From contig JALSME010000114.1 of assembly GCA_026987955.1 (NCBI GenBank), positions 1 to 34,691 of the forward strand: a stretch of 34,691 nucleotides of DNA, given 5' to 3'. How positions within the stretch are numbered: the first letter of the stretch is position 1; every line of letters starts with the position of its first letter. Under the pieces are notes generated by a model. It was not told the origin of the DNA, made no database searches, and was given only the letters and a program-made list of their open reading frames with translations. The DNA comes from Sulfurospirillum sp. GTDB lineage: Bacteria; Campylobacterota; Campylobacteria; Campylobacterales; Sulfurospirillaceae. Below are positions 1 to 9,520 of the stretch, piece after piece. A program made the translations under genes and the position numbers.

Positions 1-81
1 ATGAAAACACTCTCAACCCCTGTTGTAGCTTTAGTGAGAGGAATTTTTGAGGGACTTTGTTCCTTAAAAAGGAGACATTAA
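1..81 (+). CDS. 3' end of an upstream gene, product unknown (partial)
   Basis: An open frame runs from the first base of the window to TAA at 79-81 and encodes 26 residues ending in a basic tail (LCSLKRRH). It stops immediately before fliQ, whose Shine-Dalgarno (AGGAG near 70-74) lies inside its last codons, so it is probably the C-terminus of the preceding operon gene. The ATG at position 1 may be an internal methionine. I do not recognise the product from this fragment. It could also be a very short ORF of its own. Confidence 0.4.
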   Translation: MKTLSTPVVALVRGIFEGLCSLKRRH

Positions 82-348
82 ATGGAAGCAAAGTTAATTG
101 GACTTGGAGTTGAAACATTTAAACTTGCACTCATGATGGCACTTCCTATGCTTATGGCAGGGCTTCTTGCTGGGCTTGTAATTAGTATATTTCAAGCTAC
201 AACCCAGATCAACGAGATGACACTTAGTTTTGTACCAAAAATTATACTTGTTATTGTGGTTGCAATTTTTACTATGCCTTGGATGATGAATATGATGATA
301 GAGTTTACCCATAGAGTCATCACCATGATCCCATCTTTTATATTTTGA
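82..348 (+). CDS. fliQ: Flagellar export apparatus protein FliQ
   Basis: This 88-residue hydrophobic protein is an inner-membrane component of the flagellar type III export gate, where it acts with FliP and FliR. It shows the family layout: a short polar N-terminus, a first membrane helix around residues 13-37, the conserved segment FQATTQINEMTLSFVPK around 37-53, and a second helix around 54-70. The length matches the family. A clear AGGAG lies about 8 bases before the ATG. Its TGA overlaps the TTG start of murB, so the two are probably translationally coupled. The fliQ-murB pairing is also known from Campylobacter and Helicobacter. The type III secretion homologue is unlikely in this context. 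Confidence 0.93.
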   Translation: MEAKLIGLGVETFKLALMMALPMLMAGLLAGLVISIFQATTQINEMTLSFVPKIILVIVVAIFTMPWMMNMMIEFTHRVITMIPSFIF

Positions 349-1115
349 AAACACTCAATCTAGCAACTTATACAAGCATCAAGATAGGACCTGTTGTTGA
401 TGTTCAAATCATAACAGAGCCTCTACATGTAGAGCATTTTATCATAGGTGGGGGAAACAACCTACTTGTCTCTTCAAACCCTCCAAAGCTAGCGATGCTT
501 GGAAAAGTTTTTGATTTTTTACATATAAAAAACAGTTTACTACATATCGGAGGTGCAACACCTAGTGGTAAAATACTCTCATATGCAAAAAAGCATAACA
601 TAAAAAACTTTGAACTCATGCAAAAACTTCCAGGTACTCTTGGGGGTATGATAAAAATGAATGCAGGGCTTAAAGAGTGGGAAATTTTTAACCATCTTAT
701 TGCCATAAAAACAGAGTATGGGTGGATAGAAAAAAAAGATATAGAGTTTGGATATAGGCACACTAACATAAATGGCACTATATATGAAGCTTCATTTGAG
801 ATACAAAATGGCTTTGATAACTCTCTTTTAGAAATGTTTAAGAATTTTAGAGACAACCAACCAAAACTACCTAGTGCTGGTAGTTGTTTTAAAAATCCAC
901 CTAACAATTTTGCTGGTAAACTTATAGATGAAGCTGGTTTAAAAGGATTTAAGGTAGGCAATATGGCTTTTTGTGAAACTCATGCAAACTTCTTGGTAAA
1001 TCTTGGAGATGGTACTTTTGAAGAGGCAATGGAGCTTATAGAATTGGCAAAAAAAAGAGTCTATGAAACAAGTGGAATCAACTTATACCTTGAGATACAA
1101 GTAATCAAAAGCTAG
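345..1115 (+). CDS. murB: UDP-N-acetylenolpyruvoylglucosamine reductase MurB
   Basis: A 256-residue FAD enzyme that reduces UDP-GlcNAc-enolpyruvate to UDP-MurNAc with NADPH in cytoplasmic peptidoglycan synthesis. Visible motifs are the FAD-binding GGGNNLL at 35-41, GTLGGM at 97-102, the Tyr-Arg pair at 137-138, SAGSCFKNP at 177-185 with the proton-donor serine at about 180, and the C-terminal active-site glutamate in YLEIQVI (about 250). It is short compared with E. coli MurB but matches the compact Campylobacterota form. The start is TTG at 345 inside the fliQ stop (TTGA overlap), the only start that keeps the full N-terminal FAD domain. Its 3' end overlaps the convergent tsaD by 11 bases. 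It carries an exact CTCTACATGTAGAG palindrome at 421-434, translated as part of PLHVEH. Confidence 0.93.
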   Translation: MKTLNLATYTSIKIGPVVDVQIITEPLHVEHFIIGGGNNLLVSSNPPKLAMLGKVFDFLHIKNSLLHIGGATPSGKILSYAKKHNIKNFELMQKLPGTLGGMIKMNAGLKEWEIFNHLIAIKTEYGWIEKKDIEFGYRHTNINGTIYEASFEIQNGFDNSLLEMFKNFRDNQPKLPSAGSCFKNPPNNFAGKLIDEAGLKGFKVGNMAFCETHANFLVNLGDGTFEEAMELIELAKKRVYETSGINLYLEIQVIKS

Positions 1116-2082
1116 TTCTAGGGTTTACTCTTATATCATCTAAAGATGCAAATTTACTCAGCCCAAATGCATCAACAGCACATCTTCCTATCATAGCAGC
1201 ATTATCAGAACAAAATCTTAAATCTGCTACATGTAGGTTCATGCTATACTTGCTGCATAGTTTTTGAATTTCACCCCTTAGATATTGGTTTGCGCTCGCT
1301 CCTCCAACTATGGCAAAATCATCAAAGCTTTTAGATTGTAGCACTTTTTTAAGCTTATGCACAAGATGTTTTGTAGCAACTCTTTGAAAAGATGCACATA
1401 TATCTTGCTTGTCATTTGGGTTTTCTTCTATGACGAGTCTAACCTGATTTTTAAGTCCTGAGTAGCTAAAAGCTAGTTTTGGGGTTCTTAAAAGAGGAAC
1501 TGTAAAATCAAACCTATTTTCATCTCCATCTTTTGCATACTCTTCAACAATGGGACCTCCAGGATACCCCAAGCCCATCATCTTTGCTACTTTATCAAAA
1601 CTTTCTCCAAAGCTATCGTCTAGTGTGGTTGCTATAACTTCTATGCTATCATAGCTATCAACTTGCAAAAGCTGAGTATGCCCTCCAGAAACCAGCAAAA
1701 CAAGCAATGGAAATACAGTTTTTGGTTTGTCTATAAACAAAGAGTATATGTGCCCCTTAAGGTGGTTGATCGGAAGTAAAGGGATATCTAAAGATATGCT
1801 CAATGCCTTCGCCATGCAAACTCCCTCTACAAGAGTTACACTTAGACCGGGCTCATTAGTAACTGCAACTGCCTTAAGACTAGGAAAGTACTCTTTACAC
1901 TCTTCAAGTATGTTTGGTAATGCCACAGCATGAAGACGAGCAGCAAGCTCTGGGACAACTCCTCCATACTTTGAGTGATCTACTTCTTGAGAAATTTTTT
2001 TATGAAAAAGTAGCTTAGCATCACTAACCCTAGTAACTGCTATTGAGCTATCATCACAACTACTCTCTATGCTCAGTATCAC
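1105..2082 (-). CDS. tsaD: tRNA N6-adenosine threonylcarbamoyltransferase TsaD
   Basis: A 325-residue ASKHA-fold enzyme that transfers the threonylcarbamoyl group from TC-AMP to A37 of ANN-decoding tRNAs, working with TsaB and TsaE. Motifs seen are the N-terminal [21 protein letters not shown] at 41-52, the metal-binding HLKGH at 107-111 (usual HxEGH with Lys for Glu), [29 protein letters not shown], and [11 protein letters not shown] near the C-terminus. The start overlaps the stop of the upstream csd4-like gene as ATGA, suggesting coupling. In Campylobacter jejuni the same order, pgp1 then gcp/tsaD, is known, so the linkage looks ancestral. The CTACATGTAG core at 1227-1236 lies inside the gene. 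Confidence 0.95.
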   Translation of the reverse strand: MILSIESSCDDSSIAVTRVSDAKLLFHKKISQEVDHSKYGGVVPELAARLHAVALPNILEECKEYFPSLKAVAVTNEPGLSVTLVEGVCMAKALSISLDIPLLPINHLKGHIYSLFIDKPKTVFPLLVLLVSGGHTQLLQVDSYDSIEVIATTLDDSFGESFDKVAKMMGLGYPGGPIVEEYAKDGDENRFDFTVPLLRTPKLAFSYSGLKNQVRLVIEENPNDKQDICASFQRVATKHLVHKLKKVLQSKSFDDFAIVGGASANQYLRGEIQKLCSKYSMNLHVADLRFCSDNAAMIGRCAVDAFGLSKFASLDDIRVNPRTSF

Positions 2083-3392
2083 TTGAACTCCACTAAAAAC
2101 ATACCTAAAAATCTATTTTTAGTCTTATTATCATAGACTTCTACTCTATACCTTTTTCCATCTTTATCGACAGAGAATCTTTTTATAGTATATTTTTTAC
2201 GGATATTTAATCCTGATTCGTTTTTATGTTTTCTATTGACATAGCCTATGACATTGATACGAAATCTTTTATCTTTTTTTACATTAAAGTATTTTTTTAC
2301 CTCAACTAGACTTCCCATAGCTACTTTTTGCATTTTACCATCTACTACAACATCTAATCTCCCATCAAAATCATCATATTCAAAATACTGAGGAACTAAA
2401 GTTGTCAGCTTTCTATTACCATAGTAAACAACATATTTGCCCTTTTCTTCTAAAACTGTCATCACTGGACTACTTGGTTTGAAAGATATCTTAGCACCCC
2501 GCTCTACTGGGAAGTAGGCAATACGAGAGCGAACACGAGAGAGTGGAATATATATTTTTTTATCGTTGAAAGAGATAAATATATCATTATCTATCACATT
2601 TTTAAGCTCTTTTGCTGTTAAATCAAACTCTCTTGTATACTCAATTCCCATAACATCCATAAACTTCTCTAAAGCTAAAAGCTTGTAGTAAACTCTCTCA
2701 TGAACAGGAAGTGCCTTGCTAGACTCATTGCCAAAAGCAGCCTTTCCTTTGCCTATAGCATAGTAAGTCAGAGTTTTACTCATCTCTTTCTCTTCATATG
2801 TTTTTTTCAGGTGTGTTTTTGTGTTTTTTGTATGAAAAACATGCTCTTTTTTCAATAAATGCTTATTTATATGTTCATCAACTTTATTAGCAATCTCTTC
2901 AAGATTTCCATACTTTATACCCTCTACTACAGCCTGATCTATGATGCTTGCTTGACCCCATTTACTTGGTCTATGGTTCTTATCTACATATTTTTTTCTA
3001 TAAAAACCACTTCCATCATGAAGGTTGATAACCATTTTTATATTATCTTTTTGTATGATTTTTTTCATCCTATCTATAGAATGAAAGTCATGATCATTTG
3101 TAGGTAAATTTGCAAACTTTCTATTCATATCTCCATATGGTCCACGATTTCTCTTAATTATTGAGTAAAAATTAAAATTTGGGACTATCCAAACTGAACC
3201 TTTTGTAATTTTATAGTGAGTAGAGAGAATGGATGCAGCCATAAAACCACCAGGCTCATCTCCTTGAATGCCTCCAACTACTAAAAGTGTATTGTTATCA
3301 TCCGTTGAACCCTTTTTTATAAGGGTAAAATCAAATCCATCTGCAAAAACCAATCCTGCAAAAAGGATAAATGTACTAAATAATCTTAACAT
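2079..3392 (-). CDS. csd4: Csd4/Pgp1-type peptidoglycan carboxypeptidase (M14/M99)
   Basis: A predicted periplasmic zinc carboxypeptidase that trims muropeptide tripeptides to dipeptides; in Helicobacter (Csd4) and Campylobacter (Pgp1) this activity sets helical cell shape. The family hallmark is visible: instead of HxxE the first zinc motif is [10 protein letters not shown], giving Gln43 and Glu46, and the third ligand is His125 in [10 protein letters not shown]. These lie three residues from the numbering I recall for H. pylori Csd4. The ATG at 3392 is preferred because it begins a normal signal peptide ([19 protein letters not shown]); an in-frame ATG at 3416 would add an acidic MELDLSLG in front. 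The start overlaps the upstream M15 gene by 17 bases, and the stop overlaps tsaD. The roughly 200-residue C-terminal part holds beta-rich domains. Confidence 0.85.
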   Translation of the reverse strand: MLRLFSTFILFAGLVFADGFDFTLIKKGSTDDNNTLLVVGGIQGDEPGGFMAASILSTHYKITKGSVWIVPNFNFYSIIKRNRGPYGDMNRKFANLPTNDHDFHSIDRMKKIIQKDNIKMVINLHDGSGFYRKKYVDKNHRPSKWGQASIIDQAVVEGIKYGNLEEIANKVDEHINKHLLKKEHVFHTKNTKTHLKKTYEEKEMSKTLTYYAIGKGKAAFGNESSKALPVHERVYYKLLALEKFMDVMGIEYTREFDLTAKELKNVIDNDIFISFNDKKIYIPLSRVRSRIAYFPVERGAKISFKPSSPVMTVLEEKGKYVVYYGNRKLTTLVPQYFEYDDFDGRLDVVVDGKMQKVAMGSLVEVKKYFNVKKDKRFRINVIGYVNRKHKNESGLNIRKKYTIKRFSVDKDGKRYRVEVYDNKTKNRFLGMFLVEFK

Positions 3393-4128
3393 GCCAAGGC
3401 TCAAATCTAACTCCATCTTTGTTGTTTATTGTATATCTCATCGAGATATATGGTAGTTTCTGCAATCTCCAAAACTCTTGTGTTCTTGCAAAGGAAACTG
3501 TAAAATTTTTATATCCCCACCCTTTTTTACCTACATCAAAATCACCTATAGAGTGGTACGAGTAAGCAGGAGGTGCAAGAGAACGAGATGCCTTAGTTAT
3601 ATTGCCTTTTGTTGATTTTATCTTGCGAAAGTAGAGATCCATCTGCTTTGGAACTCCTCTTACTCCAGAGGTCAAGACAAGTGACTTTCCCACATCAGAT
3701 ATAACTCTACTGTATGACTCATCTGAATGACCTTTAAAGAGGTAGTGTCCTGTCCTTGGAATTTTAATCACATCTTTTTTGTTGATTTTTGTTGTTATCG
3801 ATGGAACTGTTCTGCTTCCATAAAATCCATGCTCATTTGGATCGGCATAAAATATCTCCTCCATAAAGTCAAGCTCTACTTTTGTAAATCTACCTATCTT
3901 GGAGTATCTTGCGGCAGTTTTAAGCATATCGTCATAACATAAAATGTTAAAATTACCGTGCCCTACATACCTTTTTACAAGATCTATTTTTTTACTAACA
4001 CTAAAAAAGACAGAAATCTGTTCATCGCTTAGCCATACCGATTCATCTTCTTTTTTTATATGTTTCACATGAGTCATAGCAGATAGAGAACTAGCTGCTA
4101 CTAAACCCAAAAATGCTCTTCTTTGCAT
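3376..4128 (-). CDS. M15-family peptidase with Tat-like signal peptide
   Basis: A 250-residue exported protein. The N-terminus MQRRAFLGLVAASSLSA has a twin arginine followed by a hydrophobic stretch, like a Tat signal. The C-terminal half resembles M15 (VanY-like) D,D- or L,D-carboxypeptidases: SYHSIGDFDVG would supply the first His and Asp zinc ligands, and RFEPWH near the C-terminus would supply the catalytic Glu and last His. The His-to-Asp spacing is a residue shorter than in classical VanY, so this may be a distinct subfamily. It overlaps the csd4-like gene downstream, which implies a joint role in peptidoglycan trimming. A putative promoter and a stem-loop lie just upstream. Substrate specificity cannot be read from the sequence. 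Confidence 0.75.
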   Translation of the reverse strand: MQRRAFLGLVAASSLSAMTHVKHIKKEDESVWLSDEQISVFFSVSKKIDLVKRYVGHGNFNILCYDDMLKTAARYSKIGRFTKVELDFMEEIFYADPNEHGFYGSRTVPSITTKINKKDVIKIPRTGHYLFKGHSDESYSRVISDVGKSLVLTSGVRGVPKQMDLYFRKIKSTKGNITKASRSLAPPAYSYHSIGDFDVGKKGWGYKNFTVSFARTQEFWRLQKLPYISMRYTINNKDGVRFEPWHVKII

Positions 4129-4150
4129 ACTTTTCCATTTTTTATGTATT

Positions 4151-4182
4151 AGACTTCTTGCATAACCCCTTGCAAGAGGTCT
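4151..4182 (-). other. Stem-loop in the leader of the M15-csd4-tsaD transcript
   Basis: AGACTTCTTGCA (4151-4162) pairs with TGCAAGAGGTCT (4171-4182) over 12 positions, one of them not Watson-Crick, around an 8-base loop. There is no U-run on either side, so it is not a canonical terminator. On the - strand it begins directly after a TATAAT box at 4183-4188, so a transcript starting there would open with this hairpin. It could stabilise or regulate the mRNA, or act as a weak terminator for sdaA. Confidence 0.5.
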
Positions 4183-4188
4183 ATTATA
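4183..4188 (-). promoter_or_regulatory. Putative -10 box for the M15-csd4-tsaD operon
   Basis: On the - strand this reads TATAAT preceded by TGG, about 55 bases before the M15 start codon and after the sdaA stop codon at 4257. No convincing -35 element is visible, which is usual for sigma-70 promoters in this phylum. Confidence 0.45.
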
Positions 4189-4256
4189 CCAAATTTATCT
4201 CTATAAATTCTCTTAAGTGTTAAGGGTACCTCTAATATACCCATCCTTGATTTATA

Positions 4257-5639
4257 TTAACACTCCACAATATTCACGGCAAGCCCGCCTTGCGAGGTTT
4301 CTTTATATTTGCTCATCATATCTTTTCCAGTTTCATACATAGTCTTTATAACACTATCAAGTGAAACAAAGTGGCTACCGTTTCCATTGAGTGCCATACG
4401 AGCAGCATTAACTGCCCTTACTGATGCTACAGCATTTCTCTCTATACAAGGAACTTGTACTAGTCCACCTACAGGATCGCAGGTAAGACCAAGACTATGC
4501 TCCATCGCAATCTCTGCTGCATTTTCTACTTGCTCTATAGTCCCACCCATAACTTCTGCAAGTCCAGCAGCCGCCATAGAACAAGCTACTCCAACTTCGC
4601 CCTGACAACCAACATCTGCTCCACTAATAGAGGCATTTTTCTGACATAAAAGTCCTACTGCTCCTGCGGTAAGTAAGAAATTTATGATTTTATCTTCATC
4701 GTACTCTTTAAAGGTGTTACCTAAAAATTTATTCATATAGTGCATTACAGCAGGGATAATACCGGCTGCTCCATTTGTAGGAGCAGTTACGACCTTTTTG
4801 CCACATGCATTTTGCTCATTTACTGCTAATGCCCATAGATTTATCCAGTCCATTACCTCAAGTGGATCTATCATAGAAAATCCATCTTTTTTACTAAGTC
4901 TATCGTATATGCTTTTTGCCCTTTTTTGAACACCTAGAATTGGAAGTTCTCCTGTACTAGAGCAACCATCCCTTACGCACTCCTCCATCACTTTCCAGAT
5001 CTTTAAAAGCTCACTTCTTATCTCAAATTCACTTCTAAAAACCTTCTCATTTTCCATCATTAAAGCACTAATTGAGAGAGAGTTTTTCCTGCACTCCTCT
5101 AAGAGTTCATCTGCACTATCAAACCCAAATGGAAAATCTATCTTTTTTTCAAGCTTTTTCCTACTGATATCATCTTCACTAAGAATAGCGCCTCCACCTA
5201 TAGAATAGTATGTTTTTTTCTTTAGTAGCTTATCTTGTGAATCATATATATAAAAGCTCATACCATTTGGATGGAAGTCTAAAAACTTATTTGCATACAG
5301 AGTTACATCTTTATCAAAATCAAAACTTACTTCTTTCATCTCTAAAAGATTAATTTTTTTATACTCTAAAACATCTTCCAACCTCTGTTTGGCATGACTC
5401 ATATCAACGCTCTCTGGCAGATACCCCATCAATCCTAAAACAACTGCTTTATCGCTACTATGCCCTCTTCCTGTTGCACCAAGTGATCCAAAAAGATTTA
5501 CTTTTACTTTACAACACCTATCTAATAGTTTGGCACTAAAGGCTTCTGTTGCAAATAGTTGAGCTGCCTTCATGGGTCCAACTGTATGTGAACTTGATGG
5601 TCCAATACCAATCTTGAAAAGCTCAAATACACTATCCAC
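4257..5639 (-). CDS. sdaA: L-serine ammonia-lyase (L-serine dehydratase, Fe-S type)
   Basis: A 460-residue single-chain [4Fe-4S] enzyme converting L-serine to pyruvate and ammonia. It has the N-terminal beta-domain motif [13 protein letters not shown] (residues 11-23) and the catalytic alpha domain with [14 protein letters not shown]. The cluster cysteines are in [10 protein letters not shown] and [18 protein letters not shown], and the protein ends in a cysteine (NIVEC), as in the family. The length is normal. The start is GTG at 5639, overlapping the stop of the upstream Cache-GGDEF-EAL gene by 8 bases, so the two are probably coupled. In this phylum serine is a common carbon source, but here the enzyme could equally serve amino-acid turnover. 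Confidence 0.95.
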   Translation of the reverse strand: MDSVFELFKIGIGPSSSHTVGPMKAAQLFATEAFSAKLLDRCCKVKVNLFGSLGATGRGHSSDKAVVLGLMGYLPESVDMSHAKQRLEDVLEYKKINLLEMKEVSFDFDKDVTLYANKFLDFHPNGMSFYIYDSQDKLLKKKTYYSIGGGAILSEDDISRKKLEKKIDFPFGFDSADELLEECRKNSLSISALMMENEKVFRSEFEIRSELLKIWKVMEECVRDGCSSTGELPILGVQKRAKSIYDRLSKKDGFSMIDPLEVMDWINLWALAVNEQNACGKKVVTAPTNGAAGIIPAVMHYMNKFLGNTFKEYDEDKIINFLLTAGAVGLLCQKNASISGADVGCQGEVGVACSMAAAGLAEVMGGTIEQVENAAEIAMEHSLGLTCDPVGGLVQVPCIERNAVASVRAVNAARMALNGNGSHFVSLDSVIKTMYETGKDMMSKYKETSQGGLAVNIVEC

Positions 5640-8130
5640 AATATCCCCTTTTGATTAACTCATCTACTTCAACAAGTGGCAGTGGCTTACTAAAAAGATA
5701 GCCTTGCATTAGACTACACCCCTGTGCTGTGAGAAAACCTTTTTGCATATCTGTTTCTACCCCTTCAGCTAAAACTTTCATCAAAAGACCATTTCCAAGT
5801 GCGATAATAGTCTTTGCAATAGCTCTATCTTCAAAACTACCTTCAATATTTTTTACAAATGCTCTATCTATCTTTAGTTTTGTAACAGGAAGCTCTTTTA
5901 AGTATGCTAAAGATGAGTGTCCTGTTCCAAAATCATCTATAGAAACATCTATGCCCATCAGCCTTAATCTATTTAAAATAGATATAGATTTATCAAGATT
6001 TTTCATGATATATCGCTCAATCACTTCAACCTCTATCCACTCTGGCTTACATAAGTTTCTCTCAAGTGCATCTTTTATGTACTCTATTAGGTCACTATTG
6101 TCTAGCTGGTATGCCGCTACATTGACCGCTATCTTTTCTATATCATACCCTTTGGACTTCCACTGCACAATCTGTTTCATAGACTCATCTATAACCCACT
6201 TGCCTATATCTATGATAATACCACTCTCTTCAGCTAACGATATAAACTGATCTGGGAAGATTAAGCCCTTTGTTGGGTGATTCCATCTTATAAGAGCCTC
6301 TACACTCACTATTTTGCTGTCTATTGCATTCACAACTGGCTGATAATGCAAAACAAACTCTTGGTTCATGCAAGCTAAGCGAAGAGAGTCTTCCATCTTG
6401 ATTTTTGTTATAATCTCCTCATTCATCCTATTTGTAAAAAATCTATAAGCATCTCTTCCACCTGTTTTTGCTTGATACATCGCTATATCTGCATTTTTTA
6501 AAAGAGTGTTTGGATCTTCTCCATCAGTTGGATATATACTTACTCCAAGGCTCAATGTTGTGCTATAACTAGACTCTCCTATCAATATTGGTTTGTTTAT
6601 ATTCTTCTGTATGTTGTCTATTATTTTTATAATATCCCGTATATTTTTATAGTTTTCTACAACTACCACAAACTCATCTCCACCAAATCTTGCTGCCAAA
6701 TCTGACTCTCTTATAGAGCCCTGTAACCTTCTAGCAACCTCCTTTAGTATAATATCACCACTATCATGTCCCATTGTGTCATTTATAACTTTAAAGTTAT
6801 CAACATCTATAAAAAATATTGCTATTTCACGACCATCTCTTTTTGAAAGGCTAATGGCTTGATTTAGTCTATTAATAAGCATAATTCGATTAGGTAAATT
6901 TGTAAGATAGTCATGCTCAAGCTGATAAACAAGCTGCTCTTTTTGTGCCATAGTCTGCCTATGCTTAATTACTAAATGCTTCTGATAAGTTTTTAATATA
7001 CTCTGCAACTTATAAGATACTATAAGAGTGACTATAAGCATGATTGCTAGTACAAGTGCCGTAGCATAACTAATATTATCTACCACAGATTCTAGTTTTT
7101 CTTTTAAAGTTCTTCGTTTTTCTTTTATCTCTTTTAACAAATCATTATAGTAAGCTCCCGTTCCTATGACCCACCCAAGCTCTGGGACATCTTTTATAAA
7201 AGATGTTTTATACTCACTTTCTCCTAGCTCTTTATCGAAAGATGTGATATATGTCATAAAAAACCCTTCTGGCTGAACTCTTGCACCTTTTATTATGTTT
7301 TTTGCTATATACTCATTCTTAGTTGCTTTATTCCAAATATTTGTTCCTATCAACTTTTTATCACGGTTAGCTATTACCATCCCATCATAATCAAAAGCAA
7401 ATATATACCCTCTATCTTCATGCTTTATGTTCATAAGAAGTTTTTGCATCTTTGGTTTTATACTTGAGATTATGTCTTCTTCGTATCTTGCAGTCACTAT
7501 GTATATACCTAACTTTTTATAACCTTTTACATAACCAATTTTTTTCTTCATATCCAATGAGTCAGGTTTATACCAGTACCACTCATAGTAACCCTCATTA
7601 GAATTTTTCACAATTTTTATTGAATCTTTGATTGGGTATTGTCCTCTTGCATCTTTAAAATATAAAAGGTTTATATTTTCTTTTGAAGGCAAAGTTGGGA
7701 GCAACACACTATTACCTTTTATATCAAATATATCATAATACCCTGTTTTATTATCAAAAAATCGCACATCTCTAAAATGCTGTTTAACCAGCTCTATTAT
7801 CTTATCTTTTGGTAGATCTTTATTGTTTTTGTATATCAAATCAATCATATTTACAGCAAAAGTGGTCATGCTCTTTACTTCAACTCTTGCTTGTTTTTTT
7901 AAGATATCTGTAGTAGTAACAATATAATTAGAAATGTCCATGATCTTTTCATATGCACGAACTTTACTCTTTTTTACGATATCTTGCCTGACTTTTTCAA
8001 TATCTGCATCATAGATACTTTGTTCATAACTCAAAAAGATTTGAACCAAGGCAAATGATGTAATAGCAATGCCAAGAAGAGGTAATATAACTATTAACCT
8101 AGTAAGCTTCGTACTCTTTTTATCATCCAT
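5632..8130 (-). CDS. Cache-GGDEF-EAL c-di-GMP signalling protein
   Basis: An 832-residue membrane protein. Residues 12-34 form a first membrane helix, about 40-345 a large extracytoplasmic region with Cache-type segments (for example GYIFAFDYDGMVIANRD and ELGWVIGTGAYY), and 356-374 a second helix. The GGDEF domain follows, with GGDEF intact at 483-487 and an RxxD inhibitory site (RESD, 474-477). The EAL domain has EAL at 611-613, DDFGTG at 732-737 and AEGVET near 788-793. Both catalytic motifs look intact, so it may both make and degrade c-di-GMP in response to a small ligand. The stop overlaps the sdaA GTG start, hinting that the ligand might be an amino acid or organic acid; this is inference. 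Confidence 0.92.
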   Translation of the reverse strand: MDDKKSTKLTRLIVILPLLGIAITSFALVQIFLSYEQSIYDADIEKVRQDIVKKSKVRAYEKIMDISNYIVTTTDILKKQARVEVKSMTTFAVNMIDLIYKNNKDLPKDKIIELVKQHFRDVRFFDNKTGYYDIFDIKGNSVLLPTLPSKENINLLYFKDARGQYPIKDSIKIVKNSNEGYYEWYWYKPDSLDMKKKIGYVKGYKKLGIYIVTARYEEDIISSIKPKMQKLLMNIKHEDRGYIFAFDYDGMVIANRDKKLIGTNIWNKATKNEYIAKNIIKGARVQPEGFFMTYITSFDKELGESEYKTSFIKDVPELGWVIGTGAYYNDLLKEIKEKRRTLKEKLESVVDNISYATALVLAIMLIVTLIVSYKLQSILKTYQKHLVIKHRQTMAQKEQLVYQLEHDYLTNLPNRIMLINRLNQAISLSKRDGREIAIFFIDVDNFKVINDTMGHDSGDIILKEVARRLQGSIRESDLAARFGGDEFVVVVENYKNIRDIIKIIDNIQKNINKPILIGESSYSTTLSLGVSIYPTDGEDPNTLLKNADIAMYQAKTGGRDAYRFFTNRMNEEIITKIKMEDSLRLACMNQEFVLHYQPVVNAIDSKIVSVEALIRWNHPTKGLIFPDQFISLAEESGIIIDIGKWVIDESMKQIVQWKSKGYDIEKIAVNVAAYQLDNSDLIEYIKDALERNLCKPEWIEVEVIERYIMKNLDKSISILNRLRLMGIDVSIDDFGTGHSSLAYLKELPVTKLKIDRAFVKNIEGSFEDRAIAKTIIALGNGLLMKVLAEGVETDMQKGFLTAQGCSLMQGYLFSKPLPLVEVDELIKRGYCG

Positions 8131-8175
8131 AAATAACCCTAAATCTTTACTTGATTTATTCTACAATAACTAACC

Positions 8176-8760
8176 TTACCTAAGTGTTATAACTACCTCT
8201 GGAAACTTCAGTATTCTCTCAACTCTCTCTTGCCAGAGGTCTTTAAACTCTTCTCTCTCCTCATCAGTTGCCGTACCACTTAATGTTTTTTGCATAAGAG
8301 GACTCATCTTTGGATTTGGAGCCAATCCATTTGGATCATAATCAATATCTACTACTTTTCCACTTCTATCAACTAGTCTCATGGATGAGTCAATATCTGC
8401 ATTAAAATGCATCAAACCTCTTCTGTCGTACTTCCCTGATAGTCCATGAAAGCCACTTTTTGAAGTTGCCCCTGTAATTTGAGCTACTACATTTGAAACA
8501 ACACCTGTAGTTCCTTCACTTATGTCATCTTTAAGATATACATTAATTTCTCCCCTTTTTGGAGTATCAAACCTCTTCAACCCCTCTTTAAGCATCAAAA
8601 AAGCACCTGCAACGGTAGGACAACTATGCCCCGCACTCTTTACAACATCTAAGTACGAAAACTCAATCTCTCCACCTTCAAAAGCTCCAAGCATATCGGA
8701 TAACTCGTCTGTAATCCTAATTTTCTCCGCTTCATCAAAAAACTTTGGGTATCTCATCAT
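8176..8760 (-). CDS. FmdE-like protein of unknown function
   Basis: A 194-residue cytoplasmic protein. The segment VVKSAGHSCPTVAGAF with a His-Ser-Cys-Pro core resembles the metal-binding N-terminal domain of FmdE-type proteins (named after a formylmethanofuran dehydrogenase subunit), which also occur widely outside methanogens. It lacks obvious membrane helices. The ATG at 8760 is chosen because AAGGATTT precedes it at good distance; a longer frame to 8820 would add a leader that overlaps the duplicated segment at 8798-8825 and has no ribosome site. It is followed by the Cache-GGDEF-EAL gene 45 bases on. The biochemical role is unknown; metal or pterin binding are possible. Confidence 0.65.
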   Translation of the reverse strand: MMRYPKFFDEAEKIRITDELSDMLGAFEGGEIEFSYLDVVKSAGHSCPTVAGAFLMLKEGLKRFDTPKRGEINVYLKDDISEGTTGVVSNVVAQITGATSKSGFHGLSGKYDRRGLMHFNADIDSSMRLVDRSGKVVDIDYDPNGLAPNPKMSPLMQKTLSGTATDEEREEFKDLWQERVERILKFPEVVITLR

Positions 8761-8797
8761 AAATCCTTTTTTGTTTATATGATACAATACTATCAAT

Positions 8798-8829
8798 AAA
8801 AAAGAATTGATTCTATGCAAGAGTTCTAC
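8798..8829 (+). repeat. Imperfect copy of the methyltransferase gene start
   Basis: The segment around 8798-8825 matches 8899-8926 at about 25 of 28 bases, including the ATG and the sequence ATGCAAGAGTT. The upstream copy opens a 12-codon frame at 8815-8853 (MQEFYDRRLCFR) that resembles the real N-terminus MQELWNKKFSR. It looks like a decayed partial duplication or a leader peptide. A short hairpin (TTGTACT at 8860-8866, AGTACAA at 8879-8885) lies between the copies. Confidence 0.55.
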
Positions 8830-8915
8830 GACCGTAGGTTGTGCTTTAGATGATATGAATTGTACTTGGACTTGTTCGAGTACAAGAAGAAGTAAGATGA
8901 AAAAGGATTGATTTT

Positions 8916-9518
8916 ATGCAAGAGTTATGGAATAAAAAATTTTCAAGAGAAGGTTATCTGTATGGAACAGATGTAAATAGTTTTATAAAAGAGCATACTC
9001 ATCTCTTAGAAAAAAACTCTAAAATTTTGTGTCTAGGAGAGGGAGAGGGAAGAAATGCAATTTTTTTAGCAAAAAGAGCTCTACATGTAGAGGCATTAGA
9101 TGCTAGTGATGTAGGACTTTTAAAGCTTCAAAAACGAGCACTCAAAGAAGATGTAGCCATAACTATAAGGCATACTCTCATAGAAAACTGGGAACCTGCT
9201 CATAAATATGATGCTATCATATCATCATTTATGCACCTACCTCGTGATGAGCAAAAAGATATGTTTATAAAGTCGATCGACGCACTAAATGAAAATGGCT
9301 ACTTCATCGCTGAGTTTTTCAGTGTAGACCAAATGTACTTTCTAAGTGGTGGTCCAAAAGATACAAATCTTCTTTATCAATTAGATGAGCTTTATCAACT
9401 GTTTTCAGCACTTCCTTGCACTATATGCAAACTATCACAAGAGATTGTTGACTTAGATGAAGGTAGCGGACACAAGGGAGAAGCTAGTGTAATTAGAATT
9501 ATCTTAAGGAGGAACTGA
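8916..9518 (+). CDS. Class I SAM-dependent methyltransferase
   Basis: A 200-residue cytoplasmic methyltransferase with motif I ILCLGEGEGRNAIFLA (about 37-52), an acidic residue after the second strand in ALDASD, and IISSFMHLP in the motif IV position. The N-terminus (MQELWNKKFSREGYLYG) resembles TehB/thiopurine-type small methyltransferases, which act on tellurite, thiols or other small molecules. The substrate cannot be predicted. The exact palindrome at 9079-9092 encodes LHVEA. The gene is followed after two bases by the response regulator, whose Shine-Dalgarno lies in its last codons, so it heads a probable five-gene operon. Confidence 0.82.
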   Translation: MQELWNKKFSREGYLYGTDVNSFIKEHTHLLEKNSKILCLGEGEGRNAIFLAKRALHVEALDASDVGLLKLQKRALKEDVAITIRHTLIENWEPAHKYDAIISSFMHLPRDEQKDMFIKSIDALNENGYFIAEFFSVDQMYFLSGGPKDTNLLYQLDELYQLFSALPCTICKLSQEIVDLDEGSGHKGEASVIRIILRRN

Positions 9519-9520
9519 GA

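Noticed and set aside
404-961. 185-residue - strand ORF over murB
   Set aside because: It is a shadow of murB with no ribosome site or recognisable motif.
8761-8820. 20-codon extension of the FmdE-like protein
   Set aside because: No ribosome site at 8820, and the extension covers the duplicated segment; AAGGATTT before 8760 decides the start.
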